Translations under genes and position numbers: made by a program
Part shown: positions 53,886 through 64,000 of the stretch, in pieces
Layout: each line of letters begins with the position of its first letter
Numbering within the stretch: position 1 is the first letter of the stretch
DNA from: Neophaeococcomyces mojaviensis
Lineage: Eukaryota > Ascomycota > Eurotiomycetes > Chaetothyriales
DNA length: 64,000 nt
Assembly (NCBI GenBank): GCA_030247915.1
Contig: JAPDRQ010000032.1
Coordinates: forward strand, 1-64,000
Direction of reading: 5' to 3'
The notes under the pieces: generated by a model
Seen by the model: the letters and a program-made list of their open reading frames with translations, nothing else
The model's database searches: none
What the model was told of the DNA's origin: nothing

Positions 53886-54554
53886 ATGTCGAAGCCAGTC
53901 CTCTCTTCGATGTGCCGTCGATGTCAATCACGATTCTTCGCAAGACAACAGCGAAGTCATCTCTCAACATCAACCAGCCGCAATGCTGTGCGAGACAACA
54001 CAAGGCAATCCAACACCGCTCGAAATGCACCTCCTCCTCCTCCTATGGCACCTTCAGACGAATTGCGACAGCTTGCGAGGAATGCCTCAAACGAAGCCCT
54101 GACGAGACCGCAAGCCGGAGTTGCTCCTGATGAGCCGTACCACCTGAACGTCTACACTCACAAGCACAACACCCATATCACATTCACTGAGCCATCGCGA
54201 GATCCAATTCTATCCTACTCTGCCGGAAACATCGGTCTACGAAAGGGCCAGAGAGGCTCGTTTGATGCCGCCTATCAGTTGGCTTCCTACATGTTCAGAA
54301 AAATGGCAGAGAAGAATTGGAAAGCAGGGGGAAAGAAGTCCAACCAAGTTCCCGTCACATTGAACGATCCGAAAACGAGGGAGCGAGGCATCGAGGTCGT
54401 ATTACGAGGATATGGTCCTGGTCGTGAAGCATTCCAAAAAGCAATCTTAGGAGCCGAAGGTCGAGTCATTAAAGGGTTGATCAAGAGGGTAACCGATGGT
54501 ACAAGACTCAAGTTTGGTGGCACGAGAAGTCCAGCGGTCAGAAGATTAGGCTGA
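53886..54554 (+). CDS. Mitochondrial small-subunit ribosomal protein uS11m
   Basis: A 222-residue single-exon protein. The N-terminus MSKPVLSSMCRRCQSRFFAR with further Arg/Ser residues is a mitochondrial presequence. The C-terminal ~125 residues match uS11: YHLNVYTHKHNTHITFTEP, YSAGNIGLRKGQRGSFDAAY, GIEVVLRGYGPGREAFQKAI and the RNA-binding end VTDGTRLKFGGTRSPAVRRLG. Yeast calls this family Mrps18. An alternative in-frame Met at 53853 would add eleven residues; 53886 fits a targeting sequence better. Confidence 0.9.
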   Translation: MSKPVLSSMCRRCQSRFFARQQRSHLSTSTSRNAVRDNTRQSNTARNAPPPPPMAPSDELRQLARNASNEALTRPQAGVAPDEPYHLNVYTHKHNTHITFTEPSRDPILSYSAGNIGLRKGQRGSFDAAYQLASYMFRKMAEKNWKAGGKKSNQVPVTLNDPKTRERGIEVVLRGYGPGREAFQKAILGAEGRVIKGLIKRVTDGTRLKFGGTRSPAVRRLG

Positions 54555-54692
54555 TTGGCTTCGTCTTTGTATATTGACGCACTTGTACCCCATGAACTAC
54601 ACCTTTTCACACTCCTTCTCCCATGTCTGAGCCGATATCTGCCGCTTGGCTCTGGTCTCTCCACCCAAGAGCCTGATTTTCTTAACCTTACC

Positions 54693-55595
54693 CTATCCTT
54701 GAAGTCTTGCTGCTAGATAGGGATACTGCTGGAAAACCCCTGTGCTGGTCCATCCTGTTGGCAACGAACTTCTTCTGTGCGCCCCCTCCTTCTTATCATG
54801 CTCAATCAGCATTTGAAACAGCGCCATCATTCCGGGAAGATCAACGATATGCTCCTCATCCAGCACATCTCGCTCATACCGCAGAAATCTCCACCTAACC
54901 CGCCCTGTCGTGAAGTCCACTGCATCCATCCCACCATTGCCCGCCTTCTGGTCTCGTTGCACCAACAGCACGAGGCTGGGATGCCGCTCGAGAATGCTCT
55001 CTGCCATTCTGCACAAATTTAACCCTTCTACTCTCGCTTTGCTGTCTCCAACACTGGTCAGAGACATGGCTTGATAACCCTCTACTTGAAGCATCTCCAA
55101 TCCAGTAAACTTCAACCTTGCCCCAGTCTCAGACCCAACCAACCCTTTTCGGTACTGAACTCTCTCCCCCGCCGTCATATCTACCACAACCTCCTCCTGG
55201 CTTCCCCTTCGCAGCATCTCATGCAAATAATCTTGTGTCAGACTGTCCACAATACAGGGGAGGTCATCAGTGTCACAGTACATGCGTTTGATCAAACCAA
55301 AATTCTGCATTCCAATTTGGCTGGCTAGGCTATCGATTCGGCAGCGACATTGCCATAACGAAGTGCTGTAGAGCACCGGCAGTGCTTCGCTAGTGATCTG
55401 CTTGCAAACTGTGAGGATTGACACACAGACCTGCTTTGCTTGTTGGCTCATGAACTCATAGCGATAGTAAGCTCTGATGAAGAAGCCACGAATTGTGAGA
55501 TCTGCTGTGACTGGTGTTAGGAGATACATGTATATATGCTGGCGGAGCTCGAGCGGAATGGCCAGGAAGGTAGGAAGTGCTACTTCGCTCGCCAT
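54693..55595 (-). CDS. 2EXR/F-box-like protein
   Basis: A single-exon, 300-residue protein. It begins with TFLAIPLELRQHIYMYLL, a good 2EXR/F-box-like motif, followed by VCKQITSEALPVLYSTSLW, the conserved second helix of such proteins. The rest has no recognisable domain. It is distinct from the two paralogs at 2850-5072 in length and intron content, so it is not part of that duplication. The role is unknown; the motif class suggests protein-protein interaction. Confidence 0.75.
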   Translation of the reverse strand: MASEVALPTFLAIPLELRQHIYMYLLTPVTADLTIRGFFIRAYYRYEFMSQQAKQVCVSILTVCKQITSEALPVLYSTSLWQCRCRIDSLASQIGMQNFGLIKRMYCDTDDLPCIVDSLTQDYLHEMLRRGSQEEVVVDMTAGERVQYRKGLVGSETGARLKFTGLEMLQVEGYQAMSLTSVGDSKARVEGLNLCRMAESILERHPSLVLLVQRDQKAGNGGMDAVDFTTGRVRWRFLRYERDVLDEEHIVDLPGMMALFQMLIEHDKKEGAHRRSSLPTGWTSTGVFQQYPYLAARLQG

Positions 55596-56177
55596 CGTGT
55601 GTTATGACGCTACTCGATCCTTACATACAGACGTCCGACCAAGAGTAAAGACAGAACAATCATGATGCCCGTCCTTTAGATCTGTCGTGGTTAATTGACC
55701 TTGATCGTCATTTACCAAACCTTCATCCGCCCATCCTTCGGTACGGATCAATTTTCAACCGTACAAGGCGTTGGGTTGTTGAAGATGTCGTCTTCCTCAT
55801 CACTTGCCTGTCAATGCTTCTGATGTGCTCCATGTCAATAAAACAATCGATCACGGAATTTGCCACCGTTGCGGTCAAATTGAAGTCCCAATCCCTTCCC
55901 TATAAGAACTTTGCGAGCATGTCAAATGTTGCTTATCCACATTGCTAAAAGGAAAACTAAAAATAGCCTCGAGGCCATCCAAAGGCGATATGGACCGTTA
56001 ATCAACCCAAAGTAATAGATATGGTTATACCTCTCTTTTCTATGTCCAAATCATATCACGTTGTCAGTGGTACGGCGTCAGCAAACTATACAAAATAACG
56101 GCACTTGTTACACCTAACACACAAGCTCTGCCGATAACCAAAATTCAAGCAATTTTACCTTCAGCCAAAGTACCAGA
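55596..56177. other. AT-rich divergent spacer
   Basis: 582 bp between the divergent 2EXR-like and FSH1-like genes. No coding sequence, repeat or RNA gene was recognised. Confidence 0.45.
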
Positions 56178-56969
56178 ATGTCAATACCTCGAGCGACAAC
56201 ACCAGTCCCTCCCACCGAGGAGGAACTGAAGTTACCTCGTATCCTTTGCCTACATGGTGGCGGCACAAACTCGCGCATCTTTCGCGCTCAACTCCGTAGC
56301 TTCTCTGCTCATCCGACCCTTTCAGCCCGATTCCGCTTCGTCTACTGCGAGGCACCTTTCCTCTGCGACGAAGGCATAGGTGTGTATCCCGTCTACGCTG
56401 AGTGGGGTCCCTTCAAGCGGTGGTCACGATGGCTCGCATCTCATCCGACTGTTGACGCTAGCGCATGTCAGCATGAGATCAATTACGCCATTGAGTCATC
56501 GATGTCTGAGGATGATAAAGCTGGTGGAACTGGACCATGGGTTGGTGTGCTGGGATTCAGCCAAGGTGCGAAGGTTGCTTGCAGTATGTTGATGAAGCAA
56601 CAGCTGGAAGGCGCAGATGGCCCGTGGCGTTTCGGAATCATCATGGCGGGCAGGGCACCGCTATTAGCCTTGACTGAGGAAATGGAATCAAAAAAGTACC
56701 TGCAGAGCGCGGCTGGCTTGCCGGATGAGGCCGACATGGATGCCATTTTTGACGAGCCGGAGAACAAGCTCAGGTTACCAACTGTGCATGTCCATGGGTT
56801 GAGAGATGAGGGGCTGCATTTACATAGACGATGCGTGGAGGATTATTGTGCAGCTGGGACAACAACGGTGGTTGAATGGGATGGGCCGCATAGAGTCCCA
56901 ATCAAAAAGGTGGACGTCGAGAAAGTTGTAACGGCTATTGTCGAAGTTGCAGATGAGTATGGCGTTTGA
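56178..56969 (+). CDS. FSH1-family serine hydrolase
   Basis: A single-exon, 263-residue alpha/beta hydrolase. LPRILCLHGGGTNSRIF is the oxyanion strand-loop, and VGVLGFSQGAKVACSML carries the nucleophile elbow (Ser128). Asp210 in HGLRDEGL and His238 in GPHRVP complete the triad. Size and motifs match the FSH family (yeast Fsh1-3; related fungal members such as LovG release polyketide chains). The substrate is unknown, and no polyketide synthase lies within this window. Confidence 0.9.
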   Translation: MSIPRATTPVPPTEEELKLPRILCLHGGGTNSRIFRAQLRSFSAHPTLSARFRFVYCEAPFLCDEGIGVYPVYAEWGPFKRWSRWLASHPTVDASACQHEINYAIESSMSEDDKAGGTGPWVGVLGFSQGAKVACSMLMKQQLEGADGPWRFGIIMAGRAPLLALTEEMESKKYLQSAAGLPDEADMDAIFDEPENKLRLPTVHVHGLRDEGLHLHRRCVEDYCAAGTTTVVEWDGPHRVPIKKVDVEKVVTAIVEVADEYGV

Positions 56970-57923
56970 GAAACGATTGATGAACGAGGAACCTATTGGC
57001 AGCTAAGCAAGCAATAACTGATGCGAGATAAGACAGTCTGAGAGGAAGGAATAGACCCAAGATATGTTAGAGTACATTGCGTCAAGATGTCAATCGCCAG
57101 CCAGGAAGCGCAACCATGGTCGGCTGACAATATCAACCACTACTACAATTGACAATGACTTCAAGACAAGTACTACATTTTTCTCCAGCCCCTGACGTTC
57201 GATTGGATAGATGTGCGTCTATGAAATATTGCGACAGCATTGTCGGTAATAGTGAGTAGATGCTAAGAAGGTTAGTTATGACATTTCCAAATGCTTCTGA
57301 AAGCTGTCGAGTCTTTGGTAGAATACCACTCGTGAAGTCGTGTTTCCGAAATCAAGTCACTCCATACTGGGCTAGGCACTGTTTTCAACTGTTTCTCTGC
57401 TTGAACTTCTTGTCGCTAGGATGGTCCTGTTGCTGATGCTTGTGGTTCCCAGAATTGGAAGGTATTCAGTACAGTGCTTGGAACGAAGGCTCCTAGAATG
57501 ACAAGACGGCCTTGTATTTGCGTCCTGAGATACTTCTTACCGTTGGACTTTAATGCAGTCGTACGTGCGAAAGTAGTAGTTGTTAAGAATAGCAACCCCA
57601 GAAGGGGCAAGTCCAACCCAGGGCGGATGAGTCATTCCACCAGTGGAGCCAGTTGGTCTAGTACCATTCCAGCCACCCCTTATTGGTGCGAGCAATTCTA
57701 TATCACTGTTATAGGTAGGGAAATAGTGAATGAATCGTGCACTTCCTAAATGGTCGTAGATCACGTTAGTCGTGGCATCCTTCTGCCAAGGCTTAGTACA
57801 TGTGCTTCCTAACTTTCAGTTTAGAGTCATGACATTCCAGATGATATCCGTTCCCTGTGTGGCCTTTGAAAATTTGTGTTCCTCCCTTTCAACCTCACAG
57901 TCTTAACCTTCAAAGGGTTCACT
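56970..57923. other. Intergenic with unassigned minus-strand ORFs
   Basis: No gene is called. On the minus strand at 57537-57764 a frame reads AILNNYYFRTYDC and similar protein-like segments, and an overlapping frame at 57416-57616 continues (LKSNGKKYLRTQIQG). They might be parts of one decayed gene, but no family was recognised and the splice sites are not convincing. Confidence 0.35.
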
Positions 57924-59413
57924 ATGTACTGGCGCGATGAGTGGCCTGTCATGGAGGATGGCAGCCAGTATGATGGCAAAGAACTGCTTCGTCTCGTCCG
58001 TGGAGGAAAAAGCCCTTTTGCTAAGGTCTGGAATGTTGAAAACCTCATACAAGAAATCGAAGAAAAGCTTGTAACTCAAGTAACCGAGATTCTAATCATC
58101 AACAAAGGCTCGAATAATTATGTCAGTTTATGCTTGCACCTATCCAGTCAATATATCACTTCAGAGGAGGACGCCAAGTGACTGAAAGTGATCCCTAGGG
58201 TTTCCATCTGAAAACATTCAATGGGCCAGACCTGGTGGCACGCCTAGCACGTGGAGATGTCAGTATGCCTGACTTCGACGGCTTCCCGGTCGAGGAACAA
58301 GCGGCAGAAGCTAAATTTGAGGCGGCTGTGTACGAACTATTGCGTTCAGAAGCAAATATTCAAACTTCTCGCCTGCTTTACTATCGTATGCCACGACGAA
58401 ATCCTGGTCCGAGGTTTGCAACACCCCAAGACCTTACCGGTCGCCGCTTGTTCGTGTTTGAAAGAGCAGAAGGCGTGAATAATGTGTGGGAAGAACTCAA
58501 TCTGGATAACCAGGTATGAGCATATCATCGTTGACTTACCTCTAAACACAGACCAGCGTACACTGATTACTATCAGTTATTACTGTTGAATCAGCTGGCG
58601 GGTATGCGTGCCGCCTTGTTCAAGTACAATCCTCCACTTGTATTTTCTACTGAGTTTCTCCACAAGCGCTTATTCAAGTTCAAACCAGAGTCATTCTCTG
58701 TACCTGTTGCTCCTACGCGCGAGTTTTGGCTGCACGTCTTCGAATCCAAAATCAAGGCGACCATACGTAACGAAGGTGACATGATCGGCTGGGAATCCGA
58801 CAATGAGGTTGTGGGTCCCGTTGCTTTGATGGCCAAACAGTCGCTCCTACGCGCGCTTCCACACCTGTTGCCTCCTGAGGATGCTCAGTTATCTTTATAT
58901 CGTCTCGTCCTTGAGCATGGGGACTTCGGCATACACAACACTTCAATCACTATAAACACGACTGGCGAGCCCCTGATCACATCCTTATATGACTGGGAAA
59001 CAGGATCTATTGCCCCAGCTCTCCTTTCCGATCCATTGGTGGCAGTAGGGCCGGTCGATCTGGTGGTAGAAGAAGTAGGTGGACCGTCCGTTACTCGGCT
59101 ACCAGAAAGTCCGACTGCGGATGATCTTGAGCAGTACGCGACATGGGCCCGGCATTATATCAAGGTATGTCGTCATTCTTTGCATACCGGCTCTGTTACT
59201 TGACCAAAAAAGAATTGATACTTGCTATCCATACAGATACTCTACGAGAATGCGCCAGAGTACGAATCTGTGATCAAAGCTGGGAAGGATGCACGTCATC
59301 TATGGTTCACATTACGAGACTGGCGTGGAGGAAATGCAGAAGAATTTTTTGGCACTCTTGGAGCATGGACTGAGAAACGTTTGAAAGAGATTATGCATGG
59401 AGATTCGGCCTAA
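57924..59413 (+). CDS. APH-type phosphotransferase-like protein
   Basis: A 425-residue protein in four exons: 57924-58121, 58199-58513, 58577-59164 and 59237-59413, all in phase 0. The C-terminal lobe has the aminoglycoside-phosphotransferase/choline-kinase-like catalytic loop LEHGDFGIHNTSI (Asp287, Asn292) and a DWETG metal-binding motif. Fungal members of this expanded group are mostly uncharacterised small-molecule kinases, and drug resistance should not be assumed from the name. The N-terminal lobe lacks a clear glycine-rich loop but has VARLARGDVSMPDFDG. The start was chosen at the first ATG compatible with exon 1. Confidence 0.82.
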
Positions 59414-60040
59414 TCATTTTAGGAGTGACCAAGAGCTGACCCGAGGAATCTCTTGTACGAATCACATAAGAGACGAGTCCTACCTTCTCTGCGTCCTAAG
59501 AGTTGTATTTATTCATAGGATAAGCATTGACACAATCAAGTTTCGTAGACTTCAATCCCCGGGTCCATTGCTTCGCTGATCTTGATACAGAAGCATGCCA
59601 CTACCGGCACATATGAGGACAGTGGGTCGAACCAGGAGACATTCCTTGGACTTTGCCATTATGCCGCACGCCTCGCATAGGAATGAGAATGCAGTACTGT
59701 ACAGAGTCATTGGGTTTCCTCGCTGATATAGATAGTGTCGATTAGCCAATAGAAAGAAATTGTAGAATCAAAGTAATATCATCTTTTGTAACAAACGGTT
59801 GCAAGCAAGAGTAAAGTGGTATGGATTCAGGCATCAAATTGAGGGCTAATTTAGCGTGTTTCTCACGTGGACAGGCGCAGAACCATGGCTAAAACAGAGG
59901 CATTCCAGGCGCAAGTGACATCAAAGGTGAGCGAAATATGGGGAACGCAGCCATTCCTACCCTTCATATGTCCTTTCGTCTTCTCTGATAGTTGTTACAT
60001 TTTGAGCTATTTTCTACCCTTCAAACAGCGTTTCGTCAAT
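59414..60040. other. Spacer with open leader
   Basis: The TFIIF beta frame is open upstream of its start back to about 59867 and contains an in-frame ATG at 59885, so an alternative longer N-terminus is formally possible. The added residues are hydrophobic and unlike TFIIF. Otherwise nothing is seen. Confidence 0.4.
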
Positions 60041-61230
60041 ATGTCAGGTACACAGATTCCTACATTAAAGGTTGACAGTGGCGCGCTGGATGCGCATGTC
60101 AAACTGGAGGATGTAGCATCGCCTTCGCCTTCTGCTGTGTCCGACACGTACATGGATGATGCAGATCTTGATGACCCCGAACTTGATTTCAAACAGGCTT
60201 ACCAGAATCTTTGGCTGTCGAAACTCCCGAAACATCTATGGGAAACGTTAGCGAAGCTCGGCGACGACGATGAAATAGAGATAGGCACAATACGAGTGGA
60301 AGGATCTATGGACACGCCGCATCGAGTGAGCTTGAAGCTCAACGAGAAATCACCATTATTTCAGTCTACGGAGAAGGAATACATTCTGAAAGCGCCAGAT
60401 CAATCACACCGGCGGATCAAAAGACCCGGTCAGGTCATGATGTTCTCGGAAAAAGACAAAGCGGGTTACAAGAAAAGAGCAAATGTATGGGATAACATTG
60501 ATGAGGACGGAAATCCAGGACAGGGACGATCACAACTGTACGAGAACATCCAGAAAGACGAAAAGAAGAAGGAGAACAAGGGCAAGCCCTGGCAGTACCG
60601 TCCAAGAAAGCCGATACCGAAAATTACTGCTCTAGCCGGTACAGTGTCGCAGGAGTTCGAAGCTGTAGCTGTGGAGAATGCAGAGCACAAAAGGCTTGAG
60701 CAGCAACGTACGCAGGACTTGCTTAGACCAAAGGAGAAGGACAGCATCAAGATTGGCAAGGTCGAAGCTAAGACACAGTATGCTAGTGTCATCTCTTCTG
60801 CTGAGCGATCAAGGATTAATGCTGTAAGATTAATGCCCTACTATCTTTGGTGTATGCTAACAATCTGCAGGCGGCGAACATCAAGAGAAAGCAGCTCAAA
60901 GACAATCGTACTGCTCGCTGGTCCAAGGAAGCTCTTATTGCCGAGCTTTTCCAGAAATTCCGCCAGCATCGGTACTGGGGTTTGAATGATTTGAAGATCT
61001 CTATTGGTCAGCCGATGGAGTTCGTCAGAGCTACGCTGGAAGAAATTGCAATCATGCACAGATCTGGTGATTTTAACGGCAAGTGGGAACTCAAGGATGT
61101 CTACAAACAAGACGAGGAATTGCTAAATGCAGCTGGTGAGGCACCAAAGCTGGAAGAGTCAGATGTCGATATGAAGTCGGAAGGAGATGATGATATGGAT
61201 TTTGAGGATGTCGATGTGGCCGAGACTTAG
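60041..61230 (+). CDS. TFG2: TFIIF beta subunit (RAP30/Tfg2)
   Basis: A 380-residue general transcription factor in two exons, 60041-60823 and 60871-61230 (47-nt intron). The N-terminal dimerisation region includes LDFKQAYQNLWLSKLPKHLWETLAKL, the TFIIF beta hallmark. The centre is Lys/Glu-rich. The C-terminal winged-helix DNA-binding domain reads RWSKEALIAELFQKFRQHRYWGLNDLK and GQPMEFVRATLEEIA. It ends in an acidic tail. With TFIIF alpha it recruits RNA polymerase II to the preinitiation complex. MSGTQIPTLKV at 60041 is the preferred start. Confidence 0.92.
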
Positions 61231-61745
61231 GAGGTGGAGGCCTGGAGCTGGAACCCTTGACGGAAACAACAACAGCAGTCTATTTTGCATAGCGAAGGCG
61301 TAAGGAAAGAATTTTTGAAGATACCCGCTAGCAGAATTGCTAGCACAACTGATAGGAAAGCCAGGATGCGGACGTTCTTTGTTCTGGACATTTCGCGCTG
61401 GAAGCTGGTAATGAGTTATCTGGACCAGGCGGCACAGTGTTAGAAGTGCCGGGTACAACAACAAAGGTAGAGGAAAGAAAGAAATGATAAACACGTCGAT
61501 TGACTCCTTTCACATTAATCTCGATAGCAATCACTACCTGTAGTCACTCATCATCGTCGCTTCACTGCCGCTGCGAAGACATTTAACCACTGGTTAATCT
61601 ACCTTCCTTGTTGTCTTTGCACCTACGCTGTGCATTTAGAAATATTTGACTATGAAGGAACTCACACTATCCAACAGCATGGTTACAAAGATCATGCCAG
61701 AGAAGAGTACTGGCGGCACTGGCTGCAAAAACATGTAAGTCCAAG
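61231..61745. other. Spacer, possible 5' exon of the CCCH gene
   Basis: This contains a stretch at about 61640-61735 that reads open and protein-like in one plus frame (GYKDHAREEYWRHWLQKH) and ends at a perfect GTAAGT donor at 61736. It may be an upstream coding exon of the CCCH gene, but no ATG in that frame was found. Confidence 0.35.
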
Positions 61746-62716
61746 ATGTGGCTAACAGTGACAGGTCATCCCACAGCCGAGAGTCTTCATCTGAGGAAAC
61801 GATATTCTCCCATTCAGTACGAACCATACTCAAACACGCAGAGAAAGCCAAGCATCCCAGCAAGGGAAAGGGAACTGGAAGAAGGAGAGATTGACGAAGA
61901 GGAGGACAGAAGTACTAACGCTAACACTAGCTCACCGACGCTGCTTGTCCAGCAGCAACTTATCCTTCCAAAGCAACGGCCACCACTGCCTGACTCAGCC
62001 TCAGTCTCATCTTCAGCAGCCACTAACGTGATTGAGCGGCCATCAGCCATTCAGGAGCTCTGCCCAACCTTCACCAGCACCGGTATCCAATGAAAATCCT
62101 CCACCGAGGTCTGCCACCCTCACCATTGTACCGACTAACTTCTGTTGTAGGAACTTGCACATCAGTCTGCCGACGCATTCACGACCCAACTCGCGTCGCC
62201 ATCTGCCCGCGTCGACTTCAGAAAATGCCGTGTGACCATCGAAACTGCAGGCTTTCCCATGCTTGGAGCTTTCACAACGTGCCTAGCTGCGTATACTTCC
62301 TGACTGGATTCTGCCAGTTGCACGCCACCTGCACCTTTGCGCATCAAGACGGCGTCAATGTCACGTCCCCGTGGTGTGAGCAATTCCAGAAGCTAGGTTA
62401 CTGCTGGCTTGGCCGGGCTTGTCGCAAGATCCATCATTTCGGCGGAGTCGGTGGGACCAGCCAGCCAGGAAATGATGATGGTAGCATGATTGAGGATGAG
62501 GAAGATGCCAGTAGGGCAGCTGTCGAGCAAAAGCTGGCCGCTGCTAAGCAGAAGGTGAAGGAGAACAAGGATCGGCGGCGAAATTATCGCACACCGGATG
62601 ACGGGAGACTGAGGAGGGTGTCGATGGAGGAATGGGCGACTGAAGAGGAGGAGTTCGTGCCGACGGGCGAGACCGGTGGTGAGTTCTCTCGACAGCAGGA
62701 TTTCGTGCCACTGTAG
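61746..62716 (+). CDS. Multi-CCCH zinc-finger RNA-binding-type protein
   Basis: Modelled as 300 residues in two exons, 61746-62082 and 62151-62716 (68-nt intron with a GACTAAC branch). The join creates LCPTFTSTGTCTSVCRRIHD, a C-x8-C-x3-C-x3-H finger, which validates the intron. Further fingers follow: the CPRRLQ region with CDHRNCRLSH, CVYFLTGFCQLHATCTFAH, and CEQFQKLGYCWLGRACRKIH. The pattern DPTRVAICP between fingers is that of ZC3H3-like fungal proteins, expected to bind RNA in the nucleus. The N-terminal part carries EEGEIDEEED. The N-terminus is uncertain: see the upstream exon candidate near 61640-61735. Confidence 0.82.
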
Positions 62717-62930
62717 GTGTTAGGAGGACGATAGCTTGAGATAGGGATCTTCGGGGACACTAGATGTTGATGATGAGTAATATTGCGAAACGGATGTCCG
62801 TAGCCATCTTTCCTAGATCAGGTGGTGGTCACAAATGTATATCACTGTTTTCAATCACCGCAGTCATTGACCTCCTTTGCATTTTGAGTTACGTAGAGCA
62901 ACAATCTCAGCTTCCCTGCTTGCTGCACAT

Positions 62931-63758
62931 TCACATATCCAACAACTCCTCCTCCCCAACCTTGTTCGCGGCCATCGGATCCAGTGTCCCCTCAACCTCC
63001 AACAATTGCACTGTCCTCCCCGTGTCGTCGGTCAAACTCCACTCCAACGTCTCAAAGTATCCGTCTCTTCTCTTCCTCACTGACACAAACCGTACCTTGC
63101 CCGTCCTCTTGGTTCCCTTCACCCAAAAACTGATATCAATACTCCCGTGCAACTGATTCAACTCTCCCGAGATCCACGGAATCCTGCTTCTAAAGTATAT
63201 CTCATCTCCCAGGATCTCGCGGACTGTGGGTGAGGTACGTAGGGCGTAGAGGATTGAGTTCACGGTGCTGGACGAGGATTTCTGGTAGTTGAAGATACTG
63301 AGAGAGGACAGCGTGATGAGGAGGATGAAAAGTGGAAGCGTTTTGAGCCAGAGTCGGGCGGTAGGGGATAGGCCTGTGTAAACGGGTGGCAGAGCGCGGT
63401 TGGGGAGACGATTTAGGAGGGGGCCAGAGCTTTCCGTTGGTGCTGCTATCAAAGGCTCGTTCTGTGATTGCTGCTTCACGCGCGCGGGTTGCGTGGATGC
63501 ATAACGTCGAAAAAGAGGGTGAGTTCGTAGAGTGAGAAGCTGGGATTGTGGTCGTGGTTGATGGAGAAGGATTGATTGTCGGATCGATGGAGGGAGCTTG
63601 CAGACCGATTTGAGAAGCTTTGCGGCAGCCGGCGATGTCTGTGCGACGGCTGACATTGCGCTCTTGCTCTTCCGAGAATGAGCGGCCTTGTTGGTGGTGT
63701 GCTTGCAGCTACTGGAGATGTACATGTCATGGCATAGAGGAGTCGGGGTCAAGTGCAT
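62931..63758 (-). CDS. COA1: COA1-like mitochondrial cytochrome oxidase assembly protein
   Basis: A single-exon frame of 275 codons from ATG 63758. The more likely initiator is Met 63656 (MSAVAQTSPAAAKLLKSVCK), which gives a better mitochondrial presequence rich in Arg, Ser and Leu. One TM segment (LWLKTLPLFILLITLSSLSIF) is followed by NYQKSSSSTVNSILYALRTS, EILGDEIYFRSRIPWISGEL and NQLHGSIDISFWVKGTKRTG, the conserved intermembrane-space part of the Coa1 family. Coa1 helps Shy1/Surf1-dependent maturation of Cox1 in the inner membrane. The gene converges on the CCCH gene. Confidence 0.85.
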   Translation of the reverse strand: MHLTPTPLCHDMYISSSCKHTTNKAAHSRKSKSAMSAVAQTSPAAAKLLKSVCKLPPSIRQSILLHQPRPQSQLLTLRTHPLFRRYASTQPARVKQQSQNEPLIAAPTESSGPLLNRLPNRALPPVYTGLSPTARLWLKTLPLFILLITLSSLSIFNYQKSSSSTVNSILYALRTSPTVREILGDEIYFRSRIPWISGELNQLHGSIDISFWVKGTKRTGKVRFVSVRKRRDGYFETLEWSLTDDTGRTVQLLEVEGTLDPMAANKVGEEELLDM

Positions 63759-64000
63759 TCCGGCGAGGCTGAGCCTTCAAGATCAGGCTGCCGATAAATT
63801 TTCGATATCTGCTCCGATTGTCTCCACTCGGGTTCTAACTATACCGAGTCCCGCCAGCTTTTCTCTGTCGGTATCAGTATGTGCCTCGCGCGTACTATCT
63901 CGTACAGCCACGAGCACCAACGTTGCGAAGACATGATGATCGTCCGCTGTAAGGAATTTTAGGGGTGAGCCTGTCTTCCCTGGAACCCAAATGACTCGGA

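Noticed and set aside
59885..60040. Longer TFIIF beta N-terminus from an upstream in-frame ATG
   Set aside because: The added residues are hydrophobic and unlike the family; Met 60041 gives a typical acidic start.

Overview
This window is nuclear DNA from a filamentous ascomycete (Pezizomycotina). The evidence is dense single-copy genes with short GT-AG introns (44-92 nt, often with a CTRAC/GCTAAC-type branch site just before the acceptor), a fungal C2H2/Zn2Cys6 regulator, an FSH1-type hydrolase and several small 2EXR/F-box-like proteins of the kind that are abundant in Dothideomycetes. The class assignment is inference; no rRNA, tRNA or phylogenetic marker was found that settles it. I reconstructed exon structures by hand from reading frame, splice sites and phase, and in every spliced model listed the exon lengths sum to whole codons.

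Layout. (1) 1-8.7 kb, accessory in character: the 3' part of an MFS sugar/polyol transporter, two tandem 2EXR/F-box-like paralogs with identical intron phases plus a stub of a third such N-terminus, a membrane-protein gene broken by a frameshift and an in-frame stop, and a degenerate inverted repeat in an otherwise empty stretch. (2) 8.7-15 kb: a metallo-beta-lactamase-fold hydrolase and an FAD monooxygenase, divergently transcribed, followed by a C2H2+Zn2Cys6 transcription factor converging on the monooxygenase. This enzyme-enzyme-regulator trio is the best candidate for a small undescribed metabolic module. (3) 15.5-24 kb, housekeeping: mitochondrial ABC1/ADCK kinase-like protein, Kes1/Osh4-type oxysterol-binding protein, PEX19, mitochondrial methionyl-tRNA formyltransferase, and an intron-rich short-chain dehydrogenase. 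(4) 24.8-44.4 kb, signalling and traffic: a large disordered unknown protein, a plasma-membrane-type casein kinase 1, a Crz1-like calcineurin-responsive factor, a small coiled-coil protein, a SAM methyltransferase, RIC1, and a conserved-looking unknown. These are separated by long leaders and intergenic spaces. (5) 44.7-64 kb: inositol/sugar transporter, peroxisomal acyl-CoA oxidase ending in SKL, Nup120-type nucleoporin, mitoribosomal uS11m, a 2EXR-like protein, FSH1-like serine hydrolase, an APH-type phosphotransferase, TFIIF beta subunit, a multi-CCCH zinc-finger protein, and a COA1-like cytochrome oxidase assembly factor.

Most genes are independent. Functional links that can be argued are the 8.7-15 kb trio (adjacency plus a local regulator), the calcium/calcineurin and CK1 signalling genes lying near each other, and two peroxisome genes (PEX19 and acyl-CoA oxidase), which are not adjacent. 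No mobile element with an intact transposase, no CRISPR and no virus-derived gene was seen.
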